The notes below the pieces were generated by a model. That model worked only from the letters and a program-made list of their open reading frames with translations. It searched no databases and had not been told where the DNA came from. Shown here one piece after another: positions 46,048 through 54,609 of a stretch of 64,000 nt of DNA (its first letter is position 1; every line of letters starts with the position of its first letter). The translations under genes were made by a program, and so were the position numbers. The DNA is taken from positions 3,038,001 through 3,102,000 of the forward strand of contig OY781919.1 of NCBI GenBank assembly GCA_963677215.1, in the 5' to 3' direction. This DNA comes from G963676795 sp963677215. GTDB taxonomy: Bacteria; Desulfobacterota; Desulfuromonadia; Desulfuromonadales; Geopsychrobacteraceae.

Positions 46048-46386
46048 ATGCGTAAGGTTGAGGCGATCATCAAGCCCTTTAAGCTTGACGAAGTCAAAGA
46101 GGCTTTGAACGAAATAGGTATCCAGGGAATTACGGTAAGTGAAGTCAAGGGGTTCGGCCGTCAGAAGGGCCATACCGAGCTTTACCGTGGTGCCGAGTAT
46201 GTCGTCGATTTTATTCCGAAGATCAAGATGGAAATTATCGTCGCCGATGAACAGGTCGCTCAGGTCGTCGATACTATTGCAGATGCTGCCAAGACCGGTC
46301 GGATCGGTGATGGCAAGATCTTTGTCACCCCTGTTGATGAGGTTGTCCGGATCAGGACGGGTGAGCGTGGCGAGGATGCGCTTTAA
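46048..46386 (+). CDS. glnB: Nitrogen regulatory protein PII
   Basis: 112 residues, the usual PII length. Tyr51, the uridylylation site, lies in LYRGAEYVVDF, and the C-terminal VFVTPVDEVVRIRTGERGEDAL block is typical. PII senses 2-oxoglutarate and ATP/ADP, is uridylylated by GlnD and controls GlnA adenylylation and NtrB. It precedes glnA by 70 bp. The GlnD gene is also in this window (from 61737). Confidence 0.95.
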   Translation: MRKVEAIIKPFKLDEVKEALNEIGIQGITVSEVKGFGRQKGHTELYRGAEYVVDFIPKIKMEIIVADEQVAQVVDTIADAAKTGRIGDGKIFVTPVDEVVRIRTGERGEDAL

Positions 46387-46401
46387 TTCAAGAGTTTAAA
46401 C

Positions 46402-46427
46402 TTTCAGAAAATGAAATTTTTCTGAAA
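46402..46427 (+). other. Hairpin between glnB and glnA
   Basis: TTTCAGAAA (46402-46410) and TTTCTGAAA (46419-46427) form a 9-bp stem with an 8-nt loop in the 70-bp gap. It lacks a U-tract, so it may stabilise or process the mRNA so that glnA is more abundant than glnB. Confidence 0.45.
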
Positions 46428-46456
46428 TATTTCAATCCATAAAGGAGAAAGCAACG

Positions 46457-47866
46457 ATGACCCCAAGTGAAGTAGTAAAGTTTGCTCAAGACAATGACGT
46501 TCAGTTTGTCGACTACAAGTTTCTCGATTTCGTCGGTATCTGGCAGCATTTCACCACTCCAATCAGTGAATTCAGCGAAGATATCTTTGAAGAAGGTCTT
46601 GGCTTTGACGGTTCTTCTATCCGTGGTTGGCAGCCAATCCATAACTCTGACATGCTGATCGTTCCTGATCCAACGACCGCTAAGATCGATCCGTTCCCAG
46701 AGATGACCACCCTGAGCCTGATCTGTAACATCGTTGATCCGATCACCCGCGAAGGTTACAGCCGCGACCCACGTTTCATCGCGCAGAAGGCAGAAGCTTA
46801 TCTGAAAGCCAGTGGTATCGGTGACACCGCATACTTTGGTCCAGAGCCTGAGTGCTTTGTTTTTGACGATGTCCGTTTCTCTTCCAGCCAGAACGAGTCT
46901 TTCTACAGCGTTGATTCCATCGAAGGTATCTGGAATACCGGCCGTGAAGAGTTCCCTAACCTGGGTTACAAGCCACGCAACAAGGAAGGCTACTTCCCTT
47001 GTGCTCCGACCGACAGCACCATCGACCTGCGTAACGAGATGATGATGGTTCTGCAGCAGTGTGGCCTGACCATCGAGTGTGGTCACCACGAAGTTGCTAC
47101 CGGTGGTCAGATCGAAATCGACATGCGTTTTGACTCCCTGCTCAACATGGGTGACAACCTGCAGTGGTTCAAGTACATCATCAAGAACGTCGCTTTCCGC
47201 AACGGCAAAACCGTTACCTTCATGCCTAAGCCAATCTACGGTGACAACGGTTCCGGTATGCACTGCCACCAGTCGATCTGGAAAGATGGGAAGAACCTGT
47301 TCGCCGGCGACGGCTACGGTGGTCTGTCCAAAACCGCTATGTACTACATCGGTGGTATCATGAAGCACGCTAAAGCCCTGTGTGCCTTCACCAACCCAAC
47401 CACCAACTCCTACAAGCGTCTGGTTCCAGGCTTCGAAGCTCCGGTCAACCTGGCTTATTCCAACCGTAACCGTTCCGCTTCCCTGCGTATCCCGGTTACC
47501 AACAACGAAAAAGCCAAGCGTGTTGAGTACCGTACTCCGGATGCTTCCGCTAACGGATACCTGGCTTTCGCAGCTCAGCTCATGGCTGGTCTCGACGGTA
47601 TCGAAAACAAGATCGATCCAGGCCAACCACTGGACAAAGACATCTACGGTCTGTCCCCTGAGGAACTGAAGGACATCCCAACTGTTGCTTCTTCTCTGGA
47701 AGACGCTCTGGACAACCTTGAGAAGGATCACGACTTCCTGCTCAAAGGCGATGTTTTCACCAAAGACGTCATCGACATGTGGATCAGCTACAAGAAAGAA
47801 GCTGAAGTTGATCCAGTTCGTATGCGTCCGGTTCCACAGGAATTCTCTCTTTACTTCGACTGCTAA
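46457..47866 (+). CDS. glnA: Glutamine synthetase, type I-beta
   Basis: 469 residues, the length of GSI. Visible motifs: FDGSSIRGW near the N-terminus, the metal/glutamate site PEPECFVFD, GHHEVATGGQIEID, and the NRSASLRIP active-site block. Tyr397, the adenylylation site, lies in DKDIYGLSPEEL. The gene makes glutamine from glutamate, ammonia and ATP. It uses CCA and GGT/GTT codons far more than its neighbours, a mark of high expression. Confidence 0.97.
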   Translation: MTPSEVVKFAQDNDVQFVDYKFLDFVGIWQHFTTPISEFSEDIFEEGLGFDGSSIRGWQPIHNSDMLIVPDPTTAKIDPFPEMTTLSLICNIVDPITREGYSRDPRFIAQKAEAYLKASGIGDTAYFGPEPECFVFDDVRFSSSQNESFYSVDSIEGIWNTGREEFPNLGYKPRNKEGYFPCAPTDSTIDLRNEMMMVLQQCGLTIECGHHEVATGGQIEIDMRFDSLLNMGDNLQWFKYIIKNVAFRNGKTVTFMPKPIYGDNGSGMHCHQSIWKDGKNLFAGDGYGGLSKTAMYYIGGIMKHAKALCAFTNPTTNSYKRLVPGFEAPVNLAYSNRNRSASLRIPVTNNEKAKRVEYRTPDASANGYLAFAAQLMAGLDGIENKIDPGQPLDKDIYGLSPEELKDIPTVASSLEDALDNLEKDHDFLLKGDVFTKDVIDMWISYKKEAEVDPVRMRPVPQEFSLYFDC

Positions 47867-47890
47867 TTCCTTTTCGGGACAATCGAAACA

Positions 47891-47924
47891 AAAAAAGCCT
47901 CCGGAATTTCCGGAGGCTTTTTTT
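47891..47924. terminator. Bidirectional intrinsic terminator between glnA and mscS
   Basis: 9-bp GC-rich stem GCCTCCGGA/TCCGGAGGC (47897-47905 and 47909-47917) with an A-tract before and a seven-T tract after it. It can terminate glnA (+) and the convergent mscS gene (-). Confidence 0.93.
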
Positions 47925-47942
47925 ATAGCTTGAAAATAGCGT

Positions 47943-48749
47943 CTAGGCGTTATGCATATGGATGTCCCGCTGTGGGAAAGGGATGCAGATGTCATCGGCA
48001 TCAAAGCGGGTCTTGATGGTTTCATTCAGATCAAATAGGGTTCCCCAGTAGTCGGCCGACTTGACCCAGGGACGCACGGCGAAGTTGACACTGCTGTCAG
48101 CCAGTTCGAGAACTCCGATGGTATAGGCCGGGTCTTTGAGTACTCGCTTGTCAGCATTGAGAATCTCTTCCAGCACCGCACGGACTTTTTTAAGGTCATC
48201 GCTGTAGCTGACACCGATCACCATATCGATACGACGCATCTCTTTGGCCGAGTAATTGACGATTGTTCCACCGATGATCTGGCCGTTGGGAACAATGATC
48301 TGTTTGTTGTCACCCGATTTCATTTTGGTGCTGAAAATCTGGATCTCTTCAACAACGCCGGCCACGCCACCGGCTTCAACGAAGTCTCCCGCCTTGAACG
48401 GGCGGAACAGGATCAGCATAACGCCGGCAGCAAAGTTGCCGAGTGTGCCCTGAAGGGCCAGGCCGATAGCCAGGCCTGCGGCGGCAACGACCGCAGCAAA
48501 TGAGGTTGTGTTGACGCCGATTCTGGCCAGAGCCGCCATGATGACAAAGACCATGACGGCAATGTAGACCAGGCTGCGGATGAATTTGACCAGGGTTTCA
48601 TCGACTTTTGATTTGAGCATTGCCTTGCCGATACCGGCGGAGATCGCTTTGGCTATGATCTTACCGACAATGAAGATGACAATGGCCCACAGCAGGGGCA
48701 GAGCGTAGGTTTGAACCAATTCAACAATCTTGTCAGCGGAAATTTCCAT
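47943..48749 (-). CDS. mscS: MscS-family mechanosensitive channel
   Basis: 268 residues from the ATG at 48749, preceded by AAGGAGG. About three membrane spans in the first 120 residues; the pore helix ALARIGVNTTSFAAVVAAAG is followed by GLALQGTLGNFAAGVMLILFRPFKAGDFV, the hallmark of MscS. It releases solutes on osmotic downshock. The gene is monocistronic, convergent with glnA. Confidence 0.93.
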   Translation of the reverse strand: MEISADKIVELVQTYALPLLWAIVIFIVGKIIAKAISAGIGKAMLKSKVDETLVKFIRSLVYIAVMVFVIMAALARIGVNTTSFAAVVAAAGLAIGLALQGTLGNFAAGVMLILFRPFKAGDFVEAGGVAGVVEEIQIFSTKMKSGDNKQIIVPNGQIIGGTIVNYSAKEMRRIDMVIGVSYSDDLKKVRAVLEEILNADKRVLKDPAYTIGVLELADSSVNFAVRPWVKSADYWGTLFDLNETIKTRFDADDICIPFPQRDIHMHNA

Positions 48750-48854
48750 AGCTACCTCCTTGGGTTTGGTGAACCTGCGTTTAAATTTGAGTGGACCAGA
48801 CTTGCTATCCGGCATTTACGGATTCTGAAACGATTTTCTGAATCACGCACTAGA

Positions 48855-48894
48855 TAAAAAAAAGACCTGCCAGATGAATTATCTAGCAGGTCTT
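48855..48894 (-). terminator. Intrinsic terminator of thrC
   Basis: 9-bp stem AAGACCTGC/GCAGGTCTT (48862-48870 and 48886-48894) with an inner AGAT/ATCT pairing; the eight-A tract (48856-48863) gives U residues on the minus strand. It follows thrC (stop at 48919). Confidence 0.85.
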
Positions 48895-48918
48895 TATTAA
48901 AATCAAGTTGCGCAAGTA

Positions 48919-50310
48919 TTATGCTATGGCGTTTTTATCGACATAGTCTTTGATGACGTTGATATCAGCAGCAAGAATTTCCATTTTGCGCTCTCTGGAG
49001 CTCAGGTCACCGTAGGCTGGCGGCAGTTCCGGTTCGGTACCGGTGGCCCTGTTGACGGCATCGCCGAACTTGGCTGGGTGCGCTGTCGCCAGGCAGACGA
49101 GAGGGGTCGCTGCGGTCTGCAACTTCTGGCCGGCAGCAACGCCGACCGCGGTGTGCGGGTCAAGGATGTAGCCGGTCTGCTGGTAGAAGCTTTTGATCAT
49201 TTCCAGGGTCATCTCATCATCGACTGATGCGGAAGCGAATTCCGACTGGACCTGTTGCAGTTGCTTCTCGCTGACTTTGAGCACGCCGGTTTTGGCAAAA
49301 TCACTCATTGTTGCCACGACCTTCTGGGCATCGCAATCGAGCAGGTAATAGAGATAGCGCTCGAAATTGCTGGCCACCTGGATGTCCATCGAAGGGGAGA
49401 GGGAATGGTGGACCTTGACCTTGGAGTAGTCGCCGGCGTTGATAAAGCGGCTGAGTATGTTGTTGGCGTTGGTGGCGAGGATCAGACGTCGAATTGGAAC
49501 GCCCATCCGCTTGGCAATGTACCCGGCGAAGATGTCGCCGAAGTTTCCGGTCGGGACCGATACGTCGATCTTGTCTGCACCCGTTTCCTTGCTGACCTGA
49601 AACCAGGCATAGAAATAGTAGACTACCTGGGCCAGGACCCGTGCCCAGTTGATCGAGTTGACTGCACCCAGGGCATGCTTCTCCTTGAATTCTAGATCGC
49701 CGAAAATCTCTTTGACGATCGACTGAGCATCATCAAAGGTTCCTTCAATGGCCAGGTTAAAAACATTGGCATCAGTGACCGTTGTCATCTGCAGTTCCTG
49801 AACAGGGGAGACCCGGCCGTGAGGGTGCAGGATGAAGATGTTGATATTCTTCTTGCCGCGAACGCCATAGATAGCTGCGCTGCCGGTATCACCACTGGTT
49901 GCACCGATGATGTTCATATGGCGGTTGTCTCTGATCAGCAGATACTCGAACAGGTTGCCGAGAAACTGCAGGGCGACGTCCTTGAAGGCGAGTGTCGGGC
50001 CGTGGAACAGTTCGAGGATGTGGACATTTCCTTTTTTGACAACAGGGGTAATCTGCGGATGTTCAAAGCTCGCATAGGAGTTGTCGATAAGCTTTTTCAG
50101 GTCAGCTGCCGGAATGTCATCGACAAAGCGGGAAATGACCTCGAAGGCAAGCTCCGGGTAGCTCAGCTCGCTCAGTGCCTGCAGTTCATTCTGGCTCAGA
50201 GCAGGAATCTGTTGCGGCAGGAGCAGACCACCGTCATCGGCTAAACCCATCAGGACTGCCTCGGTGAAATTGAGATCTTTGACCTGTCCTCTGGTACTGC
50301 AGTATTTCAT
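48919..50310 (-). CDS. thrC: Threonine synthase
   Basis: 463 residues, the longer class of threonine synthase. The start MKYCSTRGQVKDLNFTEAVL is typical; PLP is bound by Lys110 in GPTLAFKDVALQF; the phosphate loop is seen in GATSGDTGSAAI. It converts O-phosphohomoserine to threonine. It lies downstream of maeB but is separated from it by a terminator, so it probably has its own promoter. Confidence 0.95.
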   Translation of the reverse strand: MKYCSTRGQVKDLNFTEAVLMGLADDGGLLLPQQIPALSQNELQALSELSYPELAFEVISRFVDDIPAADLKKLIDNSYASFEHPQITPVVKKGNVHILELFHGPTLAFKDVALQFLGNLFEYLLIRDNRHMNIIGATSGDTGSAAIYGVRGKKNINIFILHPHGRVSPVQELQMTTVTDANVFNLAIEGTFDDAQSIVKEIFGDLEFKEKHALGAVNSINWARVLAQVVYYFYAWFQVSKETGADKIDVSVPTGNFGDIFAGYIAKRMGVPIRRLILATNANNILSRFINAGDYSKVKVHHSLSPSMDIQVASNFERYLYYLLDCDAQKVVATMSDFAKTGVLKVSEKQLQQVQSEFASASVDDEMTLEMIKSFYQQTGYILDPHTAVGVAAGQKLQTAATPLVCLATAHPAKFGDAVNRATGTEPELPPAYGDLSSRERKMEILAADINVIKDYVDKNAIA

Positions 50311-50416
50311 ATATGGCTCTTTCTGATAGTTGCTGTGCAGCGCGTTATCTTCTACAGATTAAATTTGCCGCGATATAGTAGCAGTATCTTGAGTTCTTGA
50401 AAAGCCGTTGAAGATA

Positions 50417-50452
50417 AAAAGCGGAGCCTGTACTGATACAGGCTCCGCTTTA
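50417..50452 (-). terminator. Intrinsic terminator of maeB
   Basis: Perfect 15-bp stem (50419-50433 and 50438-50452; AAAGCGGAGCCTGTA and its complement) with a CTGA loop, about 30 bp after the maeB stop. The U-tract on the minus strand is only four bases. Confidence 0.8.
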
Positions 50453-50482
50453 CTGATATCATTGCTATTTAAGGGGAACAGG

Positions 50483-52741
50483 TTAAGGACAGGAGTTCTG
50501 GGCATCGACAACACAGGCGGCGGCCATATTGACAATATCGGCCACATCATCGCCGCGTTGCAGCACGTGAACAGGCTTGTTCATACCCATCAGGATCGGT
50601 CCGACTGCTTCGGCTCCGCCTAGTTTATTGAGGAGCTTGTAACTGATATTGCCCGACTGCAGATCAGGGAAGATCAGCACATTGGCATCCCCTTTGAGAA
50701 GCGAGAAAGGATGCTGATCGGCGATCAGTTCAGGATCGAGAGCCATGTTGGCCTGAATTTCGCCATCGACGATCAGGTCAGGGGCCTGCTGTTTGACCAG
50801 TGACGTCGCCTTCTTCATCTTCTGGGCATTCGGGTGTTTGGAGCTGCCGAAGTTGGAAAAGGAGAGCATGGCGACCTTGGGCACGATGTCGAACTGGCGG
50901 ACCGTTTCAGCGGCAAGAATTGCCGTTTCAGCCAGTTCTTCCGCAGAGGGCTCGATATCGACCGTCGCATCAGCGATAAACACGACACGTTTTTTCATGA
51001 CCATCAGGTACATGCCATGAACTTTCGACAGCCCGTCACGTTTGCCGATGATCTCAAGCGCGGGACGGATCGTCTCAGTGTAGTGAAGATTGATCCCCGA
51101 GAGCATGGCGTCGGCGTCGCCTTCGCGGACCATCATGGCGCCGAAGTAGTTCTTGTTGGCTGTCATGACGCGGTTGGCGCCGGCCAGGGTCACCCCTTTA
51201 CGTTGCCGCAACTGGTACATTTTTTCGATGTACTCGTCACGCTTATCACTGGCAAGTGGGTCGATAATGAGGGTGTCACCAAGTTCGATGCCAAGTTCAC
51301 AGATCTTCGCGTTGATGATTTCCGGATTGCCGAGCAGGATCGGCCTGGCGATTTTCTCTGCGGCAATAATCTGGGCGGCGCGCAGGATCTTTTCTTCTTC
51401 TCCTTCCGGCAGGACAATTCGTTTCGGGTTGGCTTTAGCTTTGTTGATCATGCTGCGCATGATCTCCTTTGAACGTCCCTGGAGGGCTTCAAGTTCCTCC
51501 ACGTATCTTTCCATGTCATCGATCGGCTTGCGGGCGACGCCTGAATCCATGGCTGCTTTCGCAACAGCCGGAGCGACATGCAGGAGGACCCGCGGATCGA
51601 AGGGCTTAGGGATGATATAGTTGCGCCCGAATTTGATATCTTCTCCTGAATAGGCTCTGCGCACCGAGTCTGGAACGTCGAGCTTGGCCAGGTCGGCAAG
51701 CGCATAGACAGCGGCCAGCTTCATCTCGTCGTTGATGGTTCTGGCATGAGTGTCGAGGGCGCCGCGGAACAGAAACGGGAAGCAGAGGACATTATTGACC
51801 TGATTCGGATAATCGGAACGTCCGGAGCCGATGATGACATCTTCGCGGACAGCCCTTGCTTCATCCGGGGTGATCTCCGGATCCGGATTGGCCATGGCGA
51901 AGACGATAGGATCCTTGGCCATGGAGCGCAGCATCTCGGGGGTCAGGGCACCCTTGACCGATACGCCGAAGAAAATGTCGGCATCTACCAGAGCATCTGC
52001 GAGACTGCGTGCGGCGGTTTGTGCAGCAAGGCGTTCCTTGTATTCGTTCATACCGGCCGTACGACCCTGGTAGATGACACCTTTGCTGTCACAGAGGATG
52101 ACCTTGTTTTTGTCGATTCCCATGCTGATGGCGAGGTTGGCGCAAGCAATGCCGGCAGCGCCGGCACCGTTGATGACGATTTTTGTCTCCGCAATCTTTT
52201 TGCCGACAACCTCAAGGGCATTCATCATGCCGGCAACCGCGATAATTGCCGTGCCATGTTGATCGTCATGAAAAACCGGGATGTTCATCTGTTCCTTGAG
52301 CTTTTCCTCAATATAGAAACATTCCGGCCCCTTGATGTCTTCGAGATTGATACCGCCGAAGGTCGGTTCAAGCAGCTTGACGGTGCGGATCAGTTCATCG
52401 GGATCCTTGGTGTCGAGCTCTATATCGAAAACATCGATATCGGCAAAGGTTTTGAACAAGGTTCCTTTGCCTTCCATGACCGGTTTGCTCGCCAGGGCGC
52501 CGATGTCACCGAGGCCTAAAACAGCTGTTCCGTTGGAAATAACACCAACCAGATTTCCTTTTGCGGTATATTTGAATGCATCATCTGGATTCTTTTCGAT
52601 TTCTAGGCAGGGTTCGGCAACCCCCGGGCTGTAGGCGAGGGACAAATCACGACTGGTCGAACAGGGTTTGGTCGTGATAACTTCGATTTTGCCTTTTCTG
52701 CCCGAACTGTGATAATCGAGGGCTTCCTGGCGTTTAGACAT
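50483..52741 (-). CDS. maeB: NADP-dependent malic enzyme fused to a phosphotransacetylase domain
   Basis: 752 residues from the ATG at 52741. The N-terminal ~430 residues are malic enzyme (LAYSPGVAEPCLEI, FHDDQHGTAIIAVAG, GAGAAGIACANLA); the C-terminal ~320 form a phosphate acetyl/butyryltransferase-like domain (LPEGEEEKILRAAQ, MLSGINLHYTETIRPAL). MaeB-type enzymes decarboxylate malate to pyruvate; the C-terminal domain is regulatory and usually not catalytic (family knowledge). Length agrees with MaeB (about 750-760). Confidence 0.95.
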   Translation of the reverse strand: MSKRQEALDYHSSGRKGKIEVITTKPCSTSRDLSLAYSPGVAEPCLEIEKNPDDAFKYTAKGNLVGVISNGTAVLGLGDIGALASKPVMEGKGTLFKTFADIDVFDIELDTKDPDELIRTVKLLEPTFGGINLEDIKGPECFYIEEKLKEQMNIPVFHDDQHGTAIIAVAGMMNALEVVGKKIAETKIVINGAGAAGIACANLAISMGIDKNKVILCDSKGVIYQGRTAGMNEYKERLAAQTAARSLADALVDADIFFGVSVKGALTPEMLRSMAKDPIVFAMANPDPEITPDEARAVREDVIIGSGRSDYPNQVNNVLCFPFLFRGALDTHARTINDEMKLAAVYALADLAKLDVPDSVRRAYSGEDIKFGRNYIIPKPFDPRVLLHVAPAVAKAAMDSGVARKPIDDMERYVEELEALQGRSKEIMRSMINKAKANPKRIVLPEGEEEKILRAAQIIAAEKIARPILLGNPEIINAKICELGIELGDTLIIDPLASDKRDEYIEKMYQLRQRKGVTLAGANRVMTANKNYFGAMMVREGDADAMLSGINLHYTETIRPALEIIGKRDGLSKVHGMYLMVMKKRVVFIADATVDIEPSAEELAETAILAAETVRQFDIVPKVAMLSFSNFGSSKHPNAQKMKKATSLVKQQAPDLIVDGEIQANMALDPELIADQHPFSLLKGDANVLIFPDLQSGNISYKLLNKLGGAEAVGPILMGMNKPVHVLQRGDDVADIVNMAAACVVDAQNSCP

Positions 52742-52808
52742 GATCTCTTCTCCTATAGATGACCAAAAAGTCATAAAAACAAAAATATATAGATGTACGG
52801 TAGGGTAA

Positions 52809-52836
52809 ATCTTATAGTTGGAGCCACGTTTGTCAA
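52809..52836 (-). promoter_or_regulatory. Probable sigma-70 promoter of maeB
   Basis: On the minus strand, TTGACA (52831-52836) and TAAGAT (52809-52814) are 16 bp apart. Transcription would start about 60 bp before the maeB start codon. Confidence 0.5.
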
Positions 52837-52968
52837 GCCGATTCGCTGTTTGCTTTTCCGGCAGAATCGGCTGTAGCGGCACATCGCAGCTGCCGGTTTG
52901 AAACGGCAGGGATGCACTGTCCTATCGTTGTTTTGATCAGCGTCCAGATTTGATAGTGAGGAAGTTTT

Positions 52969-53457
52969 ATGTTGATTGGTGTGCTTTCCGACACCCATAT
53001 CGTTAATATTGCTGATGGTCACCCGCTGGCCAAGAAATTGCTCAGCGGACCTTTTGCAGATGTCGCTGCGATCATTCATGCCGGCGATCATGTTCATCCC
53101 GATCTGAGCAGCTGTTTCGAGCCTGTGCCATTTTATTCGGTCAGCGGTAATATGGATAAGGTCAGCGTCGACCGGCCGATCAGTCGCATTCTGAGCTTTG
53201 CGGACAAGCGTATCGGTGTTGTTCATGGCTGGGGTGGCGGCCATTCCATAGAGCAGCGGGTGATGGAGACCTTCTACAGTTCCAATGTCGATGTGATTGT
53301 CTTTGGCCACAGTCATAAGCCATTATGTCAGCGCAGGGGATCGGTCCTGCTGTTTAATCCGGGCAGTCCGACAGATAGAAGATCGGCGCCATTTCATTCG
53401 GTTGGTATCCTGACAATTGGTGCAGAGGTGACGGGCAGGATCATTGCTCTGGATTGA
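52969..53457 (+). CDS. YfcE/MJ0936-type metallophosphodiesterase
   Basis: 162 residues, the length of small calcineurin-like phosphodiesterases. Metal-binding motifs are SDTH, HAGD, GNMD, VHGW and GHSHKP, in the right order. A SPTDRRS segment near the C-terminus is typical of the YfcE group. It hydrolyses phosphodiesters, substrate unknown. The GGAAG site lies 5 bp before the ATG. Confidence 0.9.
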   Translation: MLIGVLSDTHIVNIADGHPLAKKLLSGPFADVAAIIHAGDHVHPDLSSCFEPVPFYSVSGNMDKVSVDRPISRILSFADKRIGVVHGWGGGHSIEQRVMETFYSSNVDVIVFGHSHKPLCQRRGSVLLFNPGSPTDRRSAPFHSVGILTIGAEVTGRIIALD

Positions 53458-53571
53458 TAATAGGGCTACGCTGAAGTTTCTGATCGATGATTTTTGCAGG
53501 TCGTTCTGAGCGTACAATTTTGGTCACTACCAATAACTTCGAGTAGTATCTGATTTGAAAGGCGTCAGTGA

Positions 53572-54171
53572 ATGTTTGAGATTATCAGAAGCGGTGGTCC
53601 ACTGATGTATCCGATCGGTCTGTGCTCCGTCGTTGCCTGGGCGATTTTTTTGGAACGTTTGATCAGCTATTTTCGGATTCGCCGTAACACCCTGCGACTC
53701 GGACAGCTCGTCATTGAACTGTTGGACAAGGGGCAGGTCGATCAGGCCGGACGGCTCTGTAGCACTACGGTTTCTCCATTGTCACGCATCCTTCAGGTTG
53801 TATTCCGTAACCGGCACAAGAAAAGAGCCGACCTCAAGTTGCTGGCCGATGAAATAGGTGGTCGCGAAATCATCGGCCTACAGCGCTATCTGGGGCTGAT
53901 GGGGACCATTGCCAATGTTGCTCCGTTGCTCGGTCTGCTCGGTACAGTGCTGGGGATGATCGAGGCCTTTCGGGTTATAGCGGCTGAAGGGGTCGGTACA
54001 CCGGCGACCCTCGGTGGCGGCATATCTCAGGCTCTGATCACCACAGCAGCTGGTCTGAGTGTTGCAGTGCCGATCATTCTCGTTCATCGCTATCTGAGTG
54101 CCAGGGCTGAGCGCCTGACCGTAGAGCTTGAAGAGATGACTTCGCACGTTCTTGATCGGTTTGCGGAGTAG
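53572..54171 (+). CDS. exbB: ExbB/TolQ-family proton-channel protein (second copy)
   Basis: 199 residues with three membrane spans (about 15-35, 105-125, 145-168). The conserved segment TIANVAPLLGLLGTVLGMIEAF and GISQALITTAAGLSVAVPII mark ExbB. The ExbD gene follows 3 bp downstream. No TonB gene lies nearby, so this pair must work with a TonB encoded elsewhere. It is more typical of the ExbB family than the copy at 12529. Confidence 0.9.
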   Translation: MFEIIRSGGPLMYPIGLCSVVAWAIFLERLISYFRIRRNTLRLGQLVIELLDKGQVDQAGRLCSTTVSPLSRILQVVFRNRHKKRADLKLLADEIGGREIIGLQRYLGLMGTIANVAPLLGLLGTVLGMIEAFRVIAAEGVGTPATLGGGISQALITTAAGLSVAVPIILVHRYLSARAERLTVELEEMTSHVLDRFAE

Positions 54172-54174
54172 GTC

Positions 54175-54597
54175 ATGGGGTTCAGGCGTAAGATTCCCGA
54201 AGCCCCGCGGGTCGAACTGACGGCTATGATTGATGTCGTCTTTCTGCTGCTGATCTTTTTCATGATCTCGACGACCTTTGTCGAAAGGCCGGGGCTGACC
54301 ATCGATCTGCCGGCCTCTGGCGCTGAATCGGTCAGGCCGCAACAGGACGTCCATGTATACCTGACGGCCGAAGGTGACATCTACCTCGACCGTGACAGGG
54401 TGACCCATGCCCAGCTAAAGGCCATGCTTGAGTCTTACACAGAGGTTCAGCGTAAGAAGATGACCTTCCTGCTGATGGCCGACAAGTCGGCCAGGCATGG
54501 CCAGGTGGTTGAACTGATGGACCTGGCCAGAACCGCCGGGTTCGATCTATTGGCGATTGCTACCGATAATAAACAGGTTAATAGCGAAGCTAAGTGA
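54175..54597 (+). CDS. exbD: ExbD/TolR-family protein (second locus)
   Basis: 140 residues; one N-terminal membrane span with the proton-carrying Asp kept in LTAMIDVVFLLLIFFM, then a periplasmic domain with IDLPAS and MADKSARHGQVVELMDLA. It forms the stator/rotor with the ExbB just upstream. It contrasts with the ExbD-like protein at 13186, where this Asp is Asn. Confidence 0.92.
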   Translation: MGFRRKIPEAPRVELTAMIDVVFLLLIFFMISTTFVERPGLTIDLPASGAESVRPQQDVHVYLTAEGDIYLDRDRVTHAQLKAMLESYTEVQRKKMTFLLMADKSARHGQVVELMDLARTAGFDLLAIATDNKQVNSEAK

Positions 54598-54609
54598 GGG
54601 GTGAAACAG

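Noticed and set aside
46388..48025. Long minus-strand open frame (545 codons) opposite glnA
   Set aside because: It lies wholly across glnA, a strongly conserved gene with biased codon use that leaves the opposite frame open. No protein family is recognisable.
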